Source of the DNA: Bin5 sp965220715
Lineage (GTDB): Bacteria; Chloroflexota; Anaerolineae; Caldilineales; Caldilineaceae
Direction: 5' to 3'
Assembly (NCBI GenBank): GCA_965220715.1
Contig: OZ244843.1
Span: 3,906,001-3,970,000, forward strand
DNA length: 64,000 bases
The notes under the pieces are model-generated. The model saw nothing but the letters and a program-made list of their open reading frames with translations. It was not told where the DNA came from and did no database searches. The position numbers were made by a program, and so were the translations under genes. Below, in pieces: positions 1 through 9,021 of the stretch (its first letter is position 1; each line of letters begins with the position of its first letter).

Positions 1-63
1 TTTTGGAAACATACATGTCTTCCAGTCAAGAGTTTGGGAACGGCCCGTCGAAAGGCCGCGCAG

Positions 64-92
64 TTGACGCAAGCCTTTAACTTGTGTAGGAT
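64..92 (+). promoter_or_regulatory. Candidate sigma70-type promoter for the first PhyH gene
   Basis: TTGACG (64-69) is followed after exactly 17 bases by TAGGAT (87-92), about 40 bases before the ATG at 135. The -35 box matches 5/6 and the -10 box 4/6 of the consensus. This is seen in sequence only; there is no transcript evidence. Confidence 0.4.
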
Positions 93-134
93 TTCATGAG
101 TAACTGCTCATACCAGTCAGAATAGGAGACACCC

Positions 135-923
135 ATGCTTTCTCTTGCCCAAAAGCGCCACTTCTGTGAAGAAGGTTATCTTGTCGTACCCGGGGTCGTC
201 CCCAAGGTGCTGATTGATGAAGCACTGCGCGCGGTTAACCACTCTATCGGCGAAATAGGGCTCGGCGGTGAAGATATGGAAAACAATCGCTCCGCCTTCC
301 ATTGCGCTGAGTTGTTGGAGGCGCCAGTGATATTGGATCTGTTCAATAAGTCTCCGATAATCGAAATCGCCGAGGAGTTAATGGGTAAGGGCAATGTCTT
401 GCCCGTGGTCAAGGCCAAGCCTTATCCCCGATTTCCGCTGGCGCCAGGCGAAGATGCACCGGAGCCGCGCGGCCACCTGGACGGGATCGGCAGCGGCACC
501 AATGGAATGCCCAAGGGATATTACAATCGGGGATTTACCGCCTTCGCGGTCGTGTATCTGGCCGACTTACTGGAGACGAACGCAGGCAACTTCACGGTGT
601 GGCCAAAGTCGCATCGTGCCTACGAGACATATTTTCAGGAGAACGGTCACGAAGTACTAGCCACGGGATTGCCCCGTTTCGACCTTCCGGAAGAGCCGGT
701 GATGGTAACGGCACATGCCGGTGATTTGATTCTCGCCCACCACCAGATTATCCACGCGGGTGGGCACAATGCGTCGCCGAATGTGCGCCAAGCGGTCATT
801 TCCCGTCTGCTTCACAAAGAGGTGAAAGAGATCGGATATGCGGCCTACACCGACCTGTGGCGCGAGTGGCCCGGAATCTCTGAAGCCGTGCTCGGTCAGC
901 CGGCTGAAGCGGTTAACAACTGA
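135..923 (+). CDS. Phytanoyl-CoA dioxygenase (PhyH) family protein
   Basis: A 262-residue Fe(II)/2-oxoglutarate-dependent oxygenase of the PhyH family. The metal-binding facial triad is visible: H114-x-D116 in RGHLDG and the distal H207 in IIHAGGHN, with an Arg (R218 or R224) placed to hold 2-oxoglutarate. The intact HxD argues for a hydroxylase rather than a SyrB2-type halogenase, which lacks the Asp. The substrate cannot be read from sequence. AGGAG nine bases upstream supports the ATG at 135, and a promoter-like TTGACG/TAGGAT pair precedes it. It appears to be a single-gene unit that converges on the lipoprotein gene behind it. It is one of five PhyH genes in the window. Confidence 0.85.
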   Translation: MLSLAQKRHFCEEGYLVVPGVVPKVLIDEALRAVNHSIGEIGLGGEDMENNRSAFHCAELLEAPVILDLFNKSPIIEIAEELMGKGNVLPVVKAKPYPRFPLAPGEDAPEPRGHLDGIGSGTNGMPKGYYNRGFTAFAVVYLADLLETNAGNFTVWPKSHRAYETYFQENGHEVLATGLPRFDLPEEPVMVTAHAGDLILAHHQIIHAGGHNASPNVRQAVISRLLHKEVKEIGYAAYTDLWREWPGISEAVLGQPAEAVNN

Positions 924-976
924 ACGCGGCCGGTCTGGTGAGTGCCGGTCCGGGCAAAGTCACGATCAGGCAAGAC

Positions 977-2338
977 CTACTGTCTGTACTCACCGTTCTG
1001 GATCGCATTCTGGCGCGCCTCTTCCTGTAGCGACTGGATTTCGGCAACTTCGAAGCGATTGTTCGTACTGAGGAAGAGACGTCTAAGTACTTGGTTGAAG
1101 CTCCCCCTCATCGTGTCTGGCAGCAGGAGGTAAAGGGGAGGCCCAATCGTGTCGGCGCCGCGCACAATCTGGTCTCCCTGTTCCGTTGCCTCCGACATAA
1201 GGTCTCGCTCAATTTCCCGATTGACCGGCACATAGCCGATGATGTTTTCTTCCTCACCTGTCCCCATCAATTGTAATTCTTGCGCCTCGGCTGAACCCAT
1301 GTAGCCGACGAAGGCCCCGGCTTCGCGTCGGTTTGGCGCATCAGCCGGAATTACGTAGCCGAACACGATGGAGACCTCTCCCGTCGGCAGGCTGGCATCC
1401 ATTTGGGGAAACTGAAAGAAATCGAGTTCATTCGCGAAAACTGACGGCAGGTCGGCAACGTTGAAATTCGCCGCCAACGCCATTACAGCCTTCTGATGAG
1501 TCAGTGGACTTTCGGCGTCGCCCCGGACCAGCGCCGTCATGCTGCCAAGATTTGAGGTGCTTCCAGGGCTTTCATTGAAGTAGCCGCGGTCCAAAAGCGA
1601 TATCCAAGTCTCCCACACACGGGCAACTCGTTCGTCGTTATAGCTCACCCGTCCGGCAATGAGTTCGCGGTGAAACTCTGGCCCGTTCAGCCGCAGATTC
1701 AGGTAGTCGAACCAAAGATTGCTGACAAAAGGATTTTGTCCTGCCAGGGACAGGGGTGTCTCTCCGTAAGACAGCAGCGTATCGCAGATTCGCACGAACT
1801 CCTTCCAGGTGTCGGGGGGGTTCAGGCCATAGCGCTCAAAAATCTCCCTGTTGTAATAGATACCCGTCCAATTGAATCCGGCAGGCACGAAGCGCAATGT
1901 GCCTTCAAAGCGGCTGATGTCACGGAACTGGCTGCCATAGGCCTCGGCAAGGTTGCCCTCTGTCCAAATGTCGGAAAGATCGGACAGCAGCCCAAGGGTG
2001 GCCGCGTTGCGAAGTGCATCGCCATCCCATATCAGAATTACATCTGGCGGCGGCGTTTCCAGCAGGTGTTCACTGACGTTGAATCGAAAGGTGTCGCGTT
2101 CGATCTCAATGCTGGGCGCCAGTTCCTGGAAACGCTCAATCGCGACCTGCTCCGTCTCTGAGAAAATTGCGTTATTTGGCGCAACGTAGGTGAGCGTAAC
2201 TGGAGGACTGTCTGCCGCGAACAGAAGCTCCTCCTCGCGGTCGCGGCCGCATCCACCCAAAGTCATGCAAACGGACAGCAAGAGTAGAGCAAATGAAGTG
2301 CGCCACAAGACCCGATGCGTCAGCCGGGAAAAAGTCAT
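977..2338 (-). CDS. ABC transporter extracellular solute-binding lipoprotein (family 1, sugar type)
   Basis: 453 residues. The N-terminus is a lipoprotein signal: basic start, hydrophobic stretch (about 15-28) and lipobox LGGC with Cys30. The mature part has the layout of family 1 sugar-binding proteins, including the segment WTGIYYNREIFERYGL near the middle, typical of MalE/UgpB relatives, which capture a sugar outside the membrane and deliver it to MalFG-type permeases. No permease gene is adjacent, so it is an orphan here; the MalK-like ATPase at 43-44 kb could serve it, but this is inference. The neighbouring methyltransferase-family gene lies 98 bases upstream on the same strand and may be co-transcribed. 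Confidence 0.8.
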   Translation of the reverse strand: MTFSRLTHRVLWRTSFALLLLSVCMTLGGCGRDREEELLFAADSPPVTLTYVAPNNAIFSETEQVAIERFQELAPSIEIERDTFRFNVSEHLLETPPPDVILIWDGDALRNAATLGLLSDLSDIWTEGNLAEAYGSQFRDISRFEGTLRFVPAGFNWTGIYYNREIFERYGLNPPDTWKEFVRICDTLLSYGETPLSLAGQNPFVSNLWFDYLNLRLNGPEFHRELIAGRVSYNDERVARVWETWISLLDRGYFNESPGSTSNLGSMTALVRGDAESPLTHQKAVMALAANFNVADLPSVFANELDFFQFPQMDASLPTGEVSIVFGYVIPADAPNRREAGAFVGYMGSAEAQELQLMGTGEEENIIGYVPVNREIERDLMSEATEQGDQIVRGADTIGPPLYLLLPDTMRGSFNQVLRRLFLSTNNRFEVAEIQSLQEEARQNAIQNGEYRQ

Positions 2339-2436
2339 TTTTGCATCCTTGAAGGTATGCTATTCGGCGGCAGCGGGGATGTCTCCCTGCGTTCCCCCAA
2401 AGAAACGCGGCTCGTACGGCGGATTCGCACCAGATG

Positions 2437-3393
2437 TTACCAAGCCGAACTCTGCATCCGCTCTGCCAAGGCTCGGATGTGCGGTGTACCGGTGCCACAG
2501 CACCCGCCAACGAGTTGTACGCCCTGGCCTATCCAAGACATGGCCCGGTCGGCAAAGACCTGTGGCTCGATAATATCGACAAACTGCCAGTGGGGCATCG
2601 TAAAGTAGCCGCTTTCGGGATAGGCGCCGGTGGGGCCGTCCCAGACAGCCTGGATTGCGCTCAATGCCGGACCGATTACGTCGACATTGCTGTGCATGAT
2701 GGCTGCCAGTGAACCGCCTTCCGCCATGACCGCGGCCACGCCCGCGGCCAGCGGAATCTCCTCCTGGATAGTTGGGGCCAGCTTCAGATCGCCTCCCTTC
2801 CCGCGTTCGCAACTGAATCCCACCCATACGGGCAGGCCGGTAGCGGAAGCGGCCTCAAGAGCAGCGCAGCTGAAGTCAATGTCTCGCATCATTTCCAGCA
2901 GCAGGAAGTCGACGCCGGACTCGGCCAGGAGCTCAGCCTGTTCTGCAAAATTGCCCCGCATCTTCTGCAGGGAAGGTCGAACCTTATCGCCAAGGCCGCC
3001 TCCCATCGGCGAGATAGAACCGGCAACCCAGACTGTACCGGGAGCGGCTTCCCATTCCCCTTTGCTATCACTACTCTTTGCCGCGCCAGCTTCTTCTCTT
3101 GCTTGAAGCGCCAGCAGGGCGGCCTGCCGGTTTATCTCTGCTGTGCGGCCCTCGACGCCCGCAGCACGTAACATATGCCGTCCGCTGGCGAAAGTGTTAG
3201 TGATAATGACCTCCGCTCCTACACGAATGTAGTCGAGATGCACCTGCCTTACAACATCGGGATGAGTGGCAACGGCCAAGCCGCTCCAGGCGACGTTGTT
3301 CATCGGCACGCCCCGGCTCTGCAGCTCGGTCCCGGTCGCGCCGTCCAGGAGAATTGGTCGGCTGTCATTGAGTCGGTCGCTGATGGTTGTCAT
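2437..3393 (-). CDS. Homocysteine S-methyltransferase family protein, variant zinc site
   Basis: 318 residues with the Hcy-methyltransferase (BHMT/MmuM) barrel: LLDGATGTELQSRG near the N-terminus, ITNTFAS at 64-70 and the C-terminal zinc motif GGCCGTG (Cys298-Cys299). Enzymes of this family transfer a methyl group from betaine or S-methylmethionine to homocysteine using three Cys zinc ligands. The first ligand normally sits in a GxNC motif; the aligned segment here reads AIMHSNV, so the Cys appears replaced by Val237. Another Cys (C195, in GFSCER) is near but not at the usual position. It may act on a different substrate or use altered metal binding. It is probably co-transcribed with the downstream lipoprotein gene. 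Confidence 0.78.
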   Translation of the reverse strand: MTTISDRLNDSRPILLDGATGTELQSRGVPMNNVAWSGLAVATHPDVVRQVHLDYIRVGAEVIITNTFASGRHMLRAAGVEGRTAEINRQAALLALQAREEAGAAKSSDSKGEWEAAPGTVWVAGSISPMGGGLGDKVRPSLQKMRGNFAEQAELLAESGVDFLLLEMMRDIDFSCAALEAASATGLPVWVGFSCERGKGGDLKLAPTIQEEIPLAAGVAAVMAEGGSLAAIMHSNVDVIGPALSAIQAVWDGPTGAYPESGYFTMPHWQFVDIIEPQVFADRAMSWIGQGVQLVGGCCGTGTPHIRALAERMQSSAW

Positions 3394-3835
3394 GGAATGG
3401 TAACTCCCTGAGCGCGGATGTGTCCTGGGGAAACTAAGATGCCAACCGCCAAAATGAGAACCAGAGAACTTGCGCCGCAGCTACAGGTGGGCGACTTTCG
3501 GGGCTATTGTAACAGCCGCGAAAGAAAAGACGAACTGTTCCCAGGGACCGCGCTCTTCGGCAACAGTGTTTGCCGCTGACTAAGCCTCCCCAAGCAGCCC
3601 GCCTCCTCTCGATCCGGGGGCAGGCAAAAGTAGGAAATTCCGCCGGTCGCATGACGCTCTTGCCGTTACGGACCGCTTAGGATAGGCTTGTGGCGAAAAC
3701 GAACACAATTCGGCGCGAATCTGGCTCCACAGGCCTGAAAGTATCTGCGGCCGACCTGCAAGCTTTTTCAAATGCGCCGCGAGCGATTAGCCATTGTAAC
3801 TGCAACCATATTTCACTCACGAAAGAACCAACGCA
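3394..3835. other. Intergenic region between divergent genes (442 bp)
   Basis: It separates the minus-strand methyltransferase-family gene from the plus-strand M20 peptidase, so it should hold two divergent promoters. I see no convincing coding frame, RNA gene or strong inverted repeat in it; short open frames on both strands lack ribosome binding sites. Confidence 0.5.
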
Positions 3836-5176
3836 ATGTCCGCTCCCATTTACGACCGACCGACTGAACTGCTGCGGACTCTGATCCGCTTTGACACCAC
3901 AAATCCCCCTGGAAACGAAGCTGAGTGCATCGGCTATCTGAACGGTCTGCTGCAGGAGGCCGATCTGGCAACAACCCTGCTTGCCAAAGACCCGAACAGA
4001 CCCAATCTGGTCGCGCGTTTACCTGGCCGGGGTGAAGCGCCAGGCCTGGTATTGCAGGGTCACGTTGACGTAGTAACAACCGCTAACCAGACATGGAAAC
4101 ATGATCCATTCGGCGCCGACTTGATCGACGGGCAAATCTGGGGTCGCGGCAGCCTTGATATGAAGAGCGGCGTGACGATGATGACCTGCGCCGTGTTGCG
4201 CGCCGCTGCCGAGGGCCGCGCTCCTGCGGGCGACATTGTGCTGACGATAATGAGCGATGAGGAAGCCGGCAGCGACTATGGCGCCCGCTTTCTGACGGAG
4301 GAGCATCCTGAGCAGTTCGAGGGAGCGAAGTATGCGATCGGCGAAGGGGGAGGCAGCGCCCAATACCTGGGCGATCAGCGTTTCTATCCCCTAATGGTCG
4401 CCGAGAAGCAGGTGTGCTGGCTTCGCACGCGTCTAACTGGTCCGGGCGGACACGGTTCGACGCCACTTCGAGATGGAGCCATGGCCCGGCTGGGCACGCT
4501 GCTGACGACGCTCAACAGTAACAGATTGCCGGTGCATGTTACGCCGGTGATGGAGCAGATGCTGCCGGCACTGGCCGAGCAGGCTCCGGGCCACCTGGCC
4601 GCGGCGGCGATGGCACTGCTGGACCCGGCCCGGACCGACGCAACACTTGATCAGATGGCGGCGGATGGTTTGCCGCAGGCTCGGTCTTTTGATGCACTGC
4701 TACACAATACTGTCAACGCCACGGTCGTGGGCGGCGGTATCAAGACGAACGTCATCCCCAGCGAGATTCTATTGGAACTGGATGGACGAGTCCTGCCCGG
4801 CTTCACGGCCGACAACCTTATCTCCGAACTGCATAATCTGTTGGGCGATGATCTTTCATTTGAGATAATCCGGCACGACTCCGGGAATGCTGACGTGAAC
4901 ATGGGCCTGTTCCCATTGCTGAAGGGCATTGTGGAGGAGCTCGACCCGGACGGCGTCGTTATTCCTTCAATGGTGGGCGGCTTTACCGATGGGCGTATGT
5001 TCTCCCGCCTGGGCATCCAGAATTACGGTTTCTTGCCCATGAAAATGCCGCCCGGCACGAATTTCGGCGCAACAGTCCATGCAGCCGATGAGCGCGTGCC
5101 CGTTGAGGCGTTGGAGTTCGGATTGCAGGCGATTTCAACCGTTTTGGAGCGGTACGGCGAGGGCGGCGCGGTGTGA
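3836..5176 (+). CDS. M20 family metallopeptidase (ArgE/DapE/ACY1-like)
   Basis: 446 residues, normal for M20 amidohydrolases, which cleave N-acyl amino acids or small peptides with two zinc ions. Visible motifs: LQGHVDVV (H76, D78), GRGSLDMK (bridging D108), SDEEAGS (catalytic E142, metal E143), the EGGG stretch (E170) and a late His in GATVHAADE. A dimerisation lid domain lies between. Close relatives are annotated as acetylornithine deacetylase or succinyl-diaminopimelate desuccinylase, but no arginine or lysine genes are near, so the substrate is open. The ATG at 3836 has only a weak purine run upstream. A methyltransferase follows after 21 bases, suggesting an operon. Confidence 0.88.
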   Translation: MSAPIYDRPTELLRTLIRFDTTNPPGNEAECIGYLNGLLQEADLATTLLAKDPNRPNLVARLPGRGEAPGLVLQGHVDVVTTANQTWKHDPFGADLIDGQIWGRGSLDMKSGVTMMTCAVLRAAAEGRAPAGDIVLTIMSDEEAGSDYGARFLTEEHPEQFEGAKYAIGEGGGSAQYLGDQRFYPLMVAEKQVCWLRTRLTGPGGHGSTPLRDGAMARLGTLLTTLNSNRLPVHVTPVMEQMLPALAEQAPGHLAAAAMALLDPARTDATLDQMAADGLPQARSFDALLHNTVNATVVGGGIKTNVIPSEILLELDGRVLPGFTADNLISELHNLLGDDLSFEIIRHDSGNADVNMGLFPLLKGIVEELDPDGVVIPSMVGGFTDGRMFSRLGIQNYGFLPMKMPPGTNFGATVHAADERVPVEALEFGLQAISTVLERYGEGGAV

Positions 5177-5197
5177 CAACCGCTTTGCCACACGACA

Positions 5198-5968
5198 ATG
5201 GTTAGAGACAGCGACCTGAAGAGTGCCGTGCAGGAGCAGTTTGGACCGGTTGCGGCCAACTATCTTACGAGCGCCGTACATGCGCAGGGCAGTGATCTGC
5301 CTGTGATGGTGCAAGCCTCCAATCTACGCGGAGAAGAACGTGTTCTGGATGCGGGTTGCGGTGCAGGGCATACAGCAGCCAGCTTCGCCCCCCATGTATC
5401 GGAAGTAGTGGCCCTTGATTTTACAGCCTCGATGCTGCGCCAGGTCGAAGTGCTGGCCGGACACCGGGGCCTTGCGAACATCAGCACACGCCTTGGGGAC
5501 GTCGAGTCGCTGCCATTTTGCGACGGGACATTCGACCATGTTGTTTCACGCTACAGCGCGCATCATTGGGCCAGGCCGGAACAGGCACTGGGTGAATTTC
5601 GCCGGGTGCTGCGCGGCGGCGGCAAGTTTGTTCTCAGTGACGTATTGGGATTCGGGGATCATGTCTGCGACACCTATCTGAATGCTATCGAAGTATTGCG
5701 GGATCCCTCCCATGTGCGGGACTACACGCTTGAAGAGTGGGAGACCTTTTTTGCCGCCGCCGGTTTCGAACTGGAAGTCGTTTTCCCATACCGCATATTT
5801 CTCGACTTTGAAGAATGGACCGAGCGTATGGCCACTCCAGAGGCCAGTCGTGTAGCCATTCGCGGGCTATATGATGTCGCTCCTGCAGAGGTGAAGACAG
5901 CGATGGGCATTGTTGAAGAAGGCCATTCCTTGCATTGCGCAGTCTTGCGGGGGAGTATATCCGAATGA
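5198..5968 (+). CDS. Class I SAM-dependent methyltransferase (UbiE/type 11)
   Basis: 256 residues. The SAM-binding motif I, VLDAGCGAGHT (49-59), is followed by the acidic end of beta-2 (VALDFT) and by the type-11 pattern SLPFCDGTFDHVVSRYSAHH with a downstream FRRVLRGGGKFVLSDV strand-helix. It fits small-molecule methyltransferases of the UbiE/BioC kind; the acceptor is unknown and nothing nearby belongs to quinone synthesis. It starts 21 bases after the peptidase stop in the same reading frame, so readthrough would fuse the two. No clear Shine-Dalgarno is seen, in keeping with translation following the upstream gene. A nucleotidyltransferase follows. Confidence 0.85.
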   Translation: MVRDSDLKSAVQEQFGPVAANYLTSAVHAQGSDLPVMVQASNLRGEERVLDAGCGAGHTAASFAPHVSEVVALDFTASMLRQVEVLAGHRGLANISTRLGDVESLPFCDGTFDHVVSRYSAHHWARPEQALGEFRRVLRGGGKFVLSDVLGFGDHVCDTYLNAIEVLRDPSHVRDYTLEEWETFFAAAGFELEVVFPYRIFLDFEEWTERMATPEASRVAIRGLYDVAPAEVKTAMGIVEEGHSLHCAVLRGSISE

Positions 5969-6022
5969 CAATTACCTTTGCCCCGCAGTCCCGTCAATTG
6001 TCGTTCCCAGGAGGGAAAAAAA

Positions 6023-6952
6023 GTGCCTGAGACAGTGGCAACGGCTCGCCAGTGGTCCCTGATTCGGCGCTGGTTGGCAGATCTGAAGGAGATTCCCACG
6101 CTCGACCTCGTCTGGCTGGAGGGTAGTCTGGCCGACGGCCGCGGCACTCCCTATTCGGATATCGATATTCGTTTTGCGATTGCAGACGAAGATTACGAGC
6201 GGCTTTGGCAAGGGTCAACACAGCAGGAATACGATGCATCGGACCCTCGGAAGATCAAAGGACCGTCCAGGCTCTTGGCTGGGTTGGGAGACTACCTGCT
6301 GCTGGAGACAGCTTTTGCGAGGGCGCTGACATCCGATGGGTTGCTGGTCGAGGCAGGGGCTATTCCAACCAGTCAGGCCGATGGCCTGGGGCTGTACGAA
6401 TGGGAAATCCTCTTTTCGCGCCTGCCTGCCGGCGCGCCGGCGTTTCGCCAGGCCCCCAAGTTGCCCCCAGACCAGGTCTGGCCCGAATCGGAACAGCTGA
6501 CACCGGCCTCAGTCTGGCAGCGGGCGAAGTTCCTGCTCCTGATGATGCTGCACACGCCGGCCGTCTTTCACAACCAGGAACTGCACTCTGTGCTGCTCAC
6601 CCTCGACCTTGCACGTAGCGATCTGCTCAAGCTGATGTGGCGGCGTACCGGCTTGCGATACGGCAAGCGGGCTAAACATATGTCGGAAATCTTTCCGGCG
6701 AGTTGGCTAACGTCATTGAACGACACCTACCCAACAGATCCAACCGTTCTGCCAACATTGGGCGCGCCTCTCCTTCGCATCTATGCACTGCAGGCAGAGC
6801 ACCTTCGAGAACTTGCGGCAGCTGCCGGAGGCGGTTTCCCGCTCCCTTGGTTCGAGCGCCAATTTGCCTGGCTTACGCGTGAGCTTGGCAGCATTCTTGG
6901 CAAAGACTGCGGCGAATTTCAGCAATGGCAGTCAGAATTAGCGCTAGGGTAG
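6023..6952 (+). CDS. Nucleotidyltransferase-fold protein (aminoglycoside adenylyltransferase-like)
   Basis: 309 residues from a GTG start chosen because a perfect AGGAGG (6009-6014) lies eight bases upstream; a TTG-started extension to 5978 is possible but poorer. The N-terminus carries the minimal nucleotidyltransferase signature: G34-S35 in LEGSLADGR followed by SDIDIRF with metal-binding D46 and D48. The rest is helical, as in AadK/ANT(6)-type enzymes and related proteins that transfer AMP to a hydroxyl group. Resistance function cannot be claimed; many environmental members are uncharacterised. It sits 54 bases after the methyltransferase, probably in the same operon. Confidence 0.72.
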   Translation: MPETVATARQWSLIRRWLADLKEIPTLDLVWLEGSLADGRGTPYSDIDIRFAIADEDYERLWQGSTQQEYDASDPRKIKGPSRLLAGLGDYLLLETAFARALTSDGLLVEAGAIPTSQADGLGLYEWEILFSRLPAGAPAFRQAPKLPPDQVWPESEQLTPASVWQRAKFLLLMMLHTPAVFHNQELHSVLLTLDLARSDLLKLMWRRTGLRYGKRAKHMSEIFPASWLTSLNDTYPTDPTVLPTLGAPLLRIYALQAEHLRELAAAAGGGFPLPWFERQFAWLTRELGSILGKDCGEFQQWQSELALG

Positions 6953-7113
6953 AATAGAGATAGTTGTTTAGTTAGAGGCTGCCACGGCTCACTACTCTTG
7001 GAGCAACTGATCCAGCAGCTTCGCCGGAGCCTTGGGCTGCAACGTATCTACGGTCACATAGCGGCAACGCTAACCGAAAACATATACAATCACGATTACG
7101 AGGAGGTACTTAA

Positions 7114-8082
7114 GTGACTGCAAAGCCTATCATTTACACCGGCACCATCGGGCAGAGCGTTTGGCGTAGCCACGACGGCGGCGAATCCTGGGAGCGGGCT
7201 TCGAAAGGCCTGTTCATGGAGGCGGACATTCGCGCTATAGCCATAGACCCGGACAATTCGGCAGTACTTTTGGCGGGAACGGAAGCCGGCATTTACCGGA
7301 CGGGGGATGGAGGCGACTCGTGGGAGTTGGTTGATTCACCGATGAACGATCTTGAGATCTGGGCGCTCGCCATCGATCCCTCAGGTTCGGGCACGATCTT
7401 CGCCGGGACCTGCCCGTCAGCCCTCTACCGCTCTCGTGACGGCGGCAGTTCCTGGGAGAAGCTGGACGTTGACCTTGCGGACGAGTGTGTTGGCATTCCC
7501 ATCACGCCGCGCGTGACCAGCATTCTCATCGATCCGGAAGATTCGCAAACAGTCTACGCCGGCATTGAAGTTGACGGCATGCGCATCAGCAAGGACGGGG
7601 GCGATACCTGGCAGGAGGGCAGCGAGGGGCTGTCCAGCCTGGATATTCACGGGCTTGCGGTTGTGCCCGGCTCGCCCAAGACGTTGGTCGCAGCCACAAA
7701 TAACGATGTCTGCGTGACAACCGACATGCAGAATTGGACGCCCCTTGAAGTGAAGGACCACTATCCCTGGCCCTACTGCCGCGGCGTTATTCATCTGTCA
7801 AATGGAGACAGCCGCATCTGGGTAGGCGCCGGCAACGGCCCGCCAGGAGACGAAGGCGGCCTGTTCCATAGCACTGACTTGGGCAAAACCTGGGAGCGGG
7901 CCGACCTGGGCGGCGTAGCCAACAGTACAATATGGGCAGTTTCACACAATCCGACATTACCCGACTGGATCGTAGCCTATAGTGTGGCCGGACAACTCTA
8001 TCGCAGCATAGATCGCGGGCACACATGGACAAAGCTGGAGCGGGAATTCGGTGAAGTTCGGTCAGTGGCGCTGGCTGTATAG
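7114..8082 (+). CDS. Asp-box (BNR) beta-propeller protein
   Basis: 322 residues containing at least six Asp-box repeats of the type S-x-D-x-G-x-T/S-W: HDGGESW, GDGGDSW, RDGGSSW, KDGGDTW, TDLGKTW and IDRGHTW. Such repeats build sialidase-like or Ycf48/VPS10-like propellers. No signal peptide is visible and no sialidase arginine triad can be identified, so an enzymatic role is doubtful; a binding or sensor propeller is as likely. The GTG at 7114 has an excellent AGGAGGT (7101-7107) upstream. It is followed by a strong inverted repeat and converges on the aldolase gene. Confidence 0.75.
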   Translation: MTAKPIIYTGTIGQSVWRSHDGGESWERASKGLFMEADIRAIAIDPDNSAVLLAGTEAGIYRTGDGGDSWELVDSPMNDLEIWALAIDPSGSGTIFAGTCPSALYRSRDGGSSWEKLDVDLADECVGIPITPRVTSILIDPEDSQTVYAGIEVDGMRISKDGGDTWQEGSEGLSSLDIHGLAVVPGSPKTLVAATNNDVCVTTDMQNWTPLEVKDHYPWPYCRGVIHLSNGDSRIWVGAGNGPPGDEGGLFHSTDLGKTWERADLGGVANSTIWAVSHNPTLPDWIVAYSVAGQLYRSIDRGHTWTKLEREFGEVRSVALAV

Positions 8083-8106
8083 TTATCCTCTTGGAGGGAT
8101 GACGTA

Positions 8107-8139
8107 CCCTGCCGGGCAGACGTTTGTCACCCGGCAGGG
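8107..8139. terminator. Hairpin between convergent genes, likely bidirectional terminator
   Basis: CCCTGCCGGG (8107-8116) and CCCGGCAGGG (8130-8139) form a perfect 10-bp stem with a 13-base loop, placed 24 bases after the beta-propeller stop and 21 bases before the aldolase stop on the other strand. The flanking T/A runs are short, so termination efficiency is uncertain. Confidence 0.6.
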
Positions 8140-8160
8140 ACTATTTCCTTACCCTTCTGG

Positions 8161-8934
8161 TCAGGCAGTGTCCAACTGTCTGAAAGCCTCAACCCCAGGT
8201 TTGATTGAATCACGCAGTAGCACATAGTCCGGACCGTAGCTCAGAAAGGTGAAGCCCTGCTGCGCGCGGGCTTTCATCTCTTCGGGGCTGCCAACACCGG
8301 TGCCTACGGCCACGTCGCAGGAGCGGCCAACAGCCAGGGCGCGCTCCATGACTGCATCGATCTCCGGCAAAGGCATGTGGAATGGGTTCAGACCCATGGC
8401 TAGGCAGAGGTCGAAGGCGCCGATAAACAGGACGTCAATGCCGGGCACATTCGCAATTTCCTCCAGGTTTTCGACTGCCTCCGTCGTTTCGATTATCAGC
8501 ATGACCAGGATGTTTTCGTTGGCCTGATCGAAGTAGCCCTCGTAATTGATAGTATAATTTGACGCCCGCAGCGGCCCGAAACTTCGCCTGCCCTCCGGGG
8601 GATAGCGAGTTGCACGCACGATTGCTTCGGCTTCTGCAGCGGTTCGGACCATGGGCACGGCAATCCCCATTCCTCCGATGTCCAATGACCTCTGGATAAA
8701 GACCGGATCGGCCGACGGGATGCGCACCAGGGGGATGGTATCTGCCCCGCTCACGGCCATGAGGATATGCTCCACCTCTGCCATGTCGAGACCGTTATGC
8801 TCCATCTCGATCAGCAGCCACTCGCAACCGGCATGTGCCAACAGTTCAGCGACGGTAGGGCTTCCCATTCCCATAAAACAACCGAAAGTAGCTTGGCCGT
8901 TGCGCACCTTCTCACGTACAAAATTGGATCGCAT
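8161..8934 (-). CDS. HpcH/HpaI aldolase family protein
   Basis: 257 residues, the usual family length. These class II aldolases cleave 2-keto-3-deoxy or 4-hydroxy-2-ketoacids to pyruvate and an aldehyde. The key residues fall at the same numbering as in E. coli HpaI: His46 (LIEMEHNG), Arg71 (PLVRIPS), metal ligands Glu149 (LIIET) and Asp175 (FIGAFDL), plus the family signature RYPPEGRRSFG (110-120). A relative of 2-keto-3-deoxy-L-rhamnonate aldolase is plausible because rhamnose mutarotase lies 6 kb away, but this is inference. GAGGAG upstream on the minus strand supports the ATG at 8934. Confidence 0.88.
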   Translation of the reverse strand: MRSNFVREKVRNGQATFGCFMGMGSPTVAELLAHAGCEWLLIEMEHNGLDMAEVEHILMAVSGADTIPLVRIPSADPVFIQRSLDIGGMGIAVPMVRTAAEAEAIVRATRYPPEGRRSFGPLRASNYTINYEGYFDQANENILVMLIIETTEAVENLEEIANVPGIDVLFIGAFDLCLAMGLNPFHMPLPEIDAVMERALAVGRSCDVAVGTGVGSPEEMKARAQQGFTFLSYGPDYVLLRDSIKPGVEAFRQLDTA

Positions 8935-9021
8935 TCTGATCGCTCCTCATAGGACTGTTCGTAGTGGGTTCGATGAAAAGAGTGTCCTTCGCCCATTGGG
9001 GAAGTGTGCAGCAAAGTTCGT

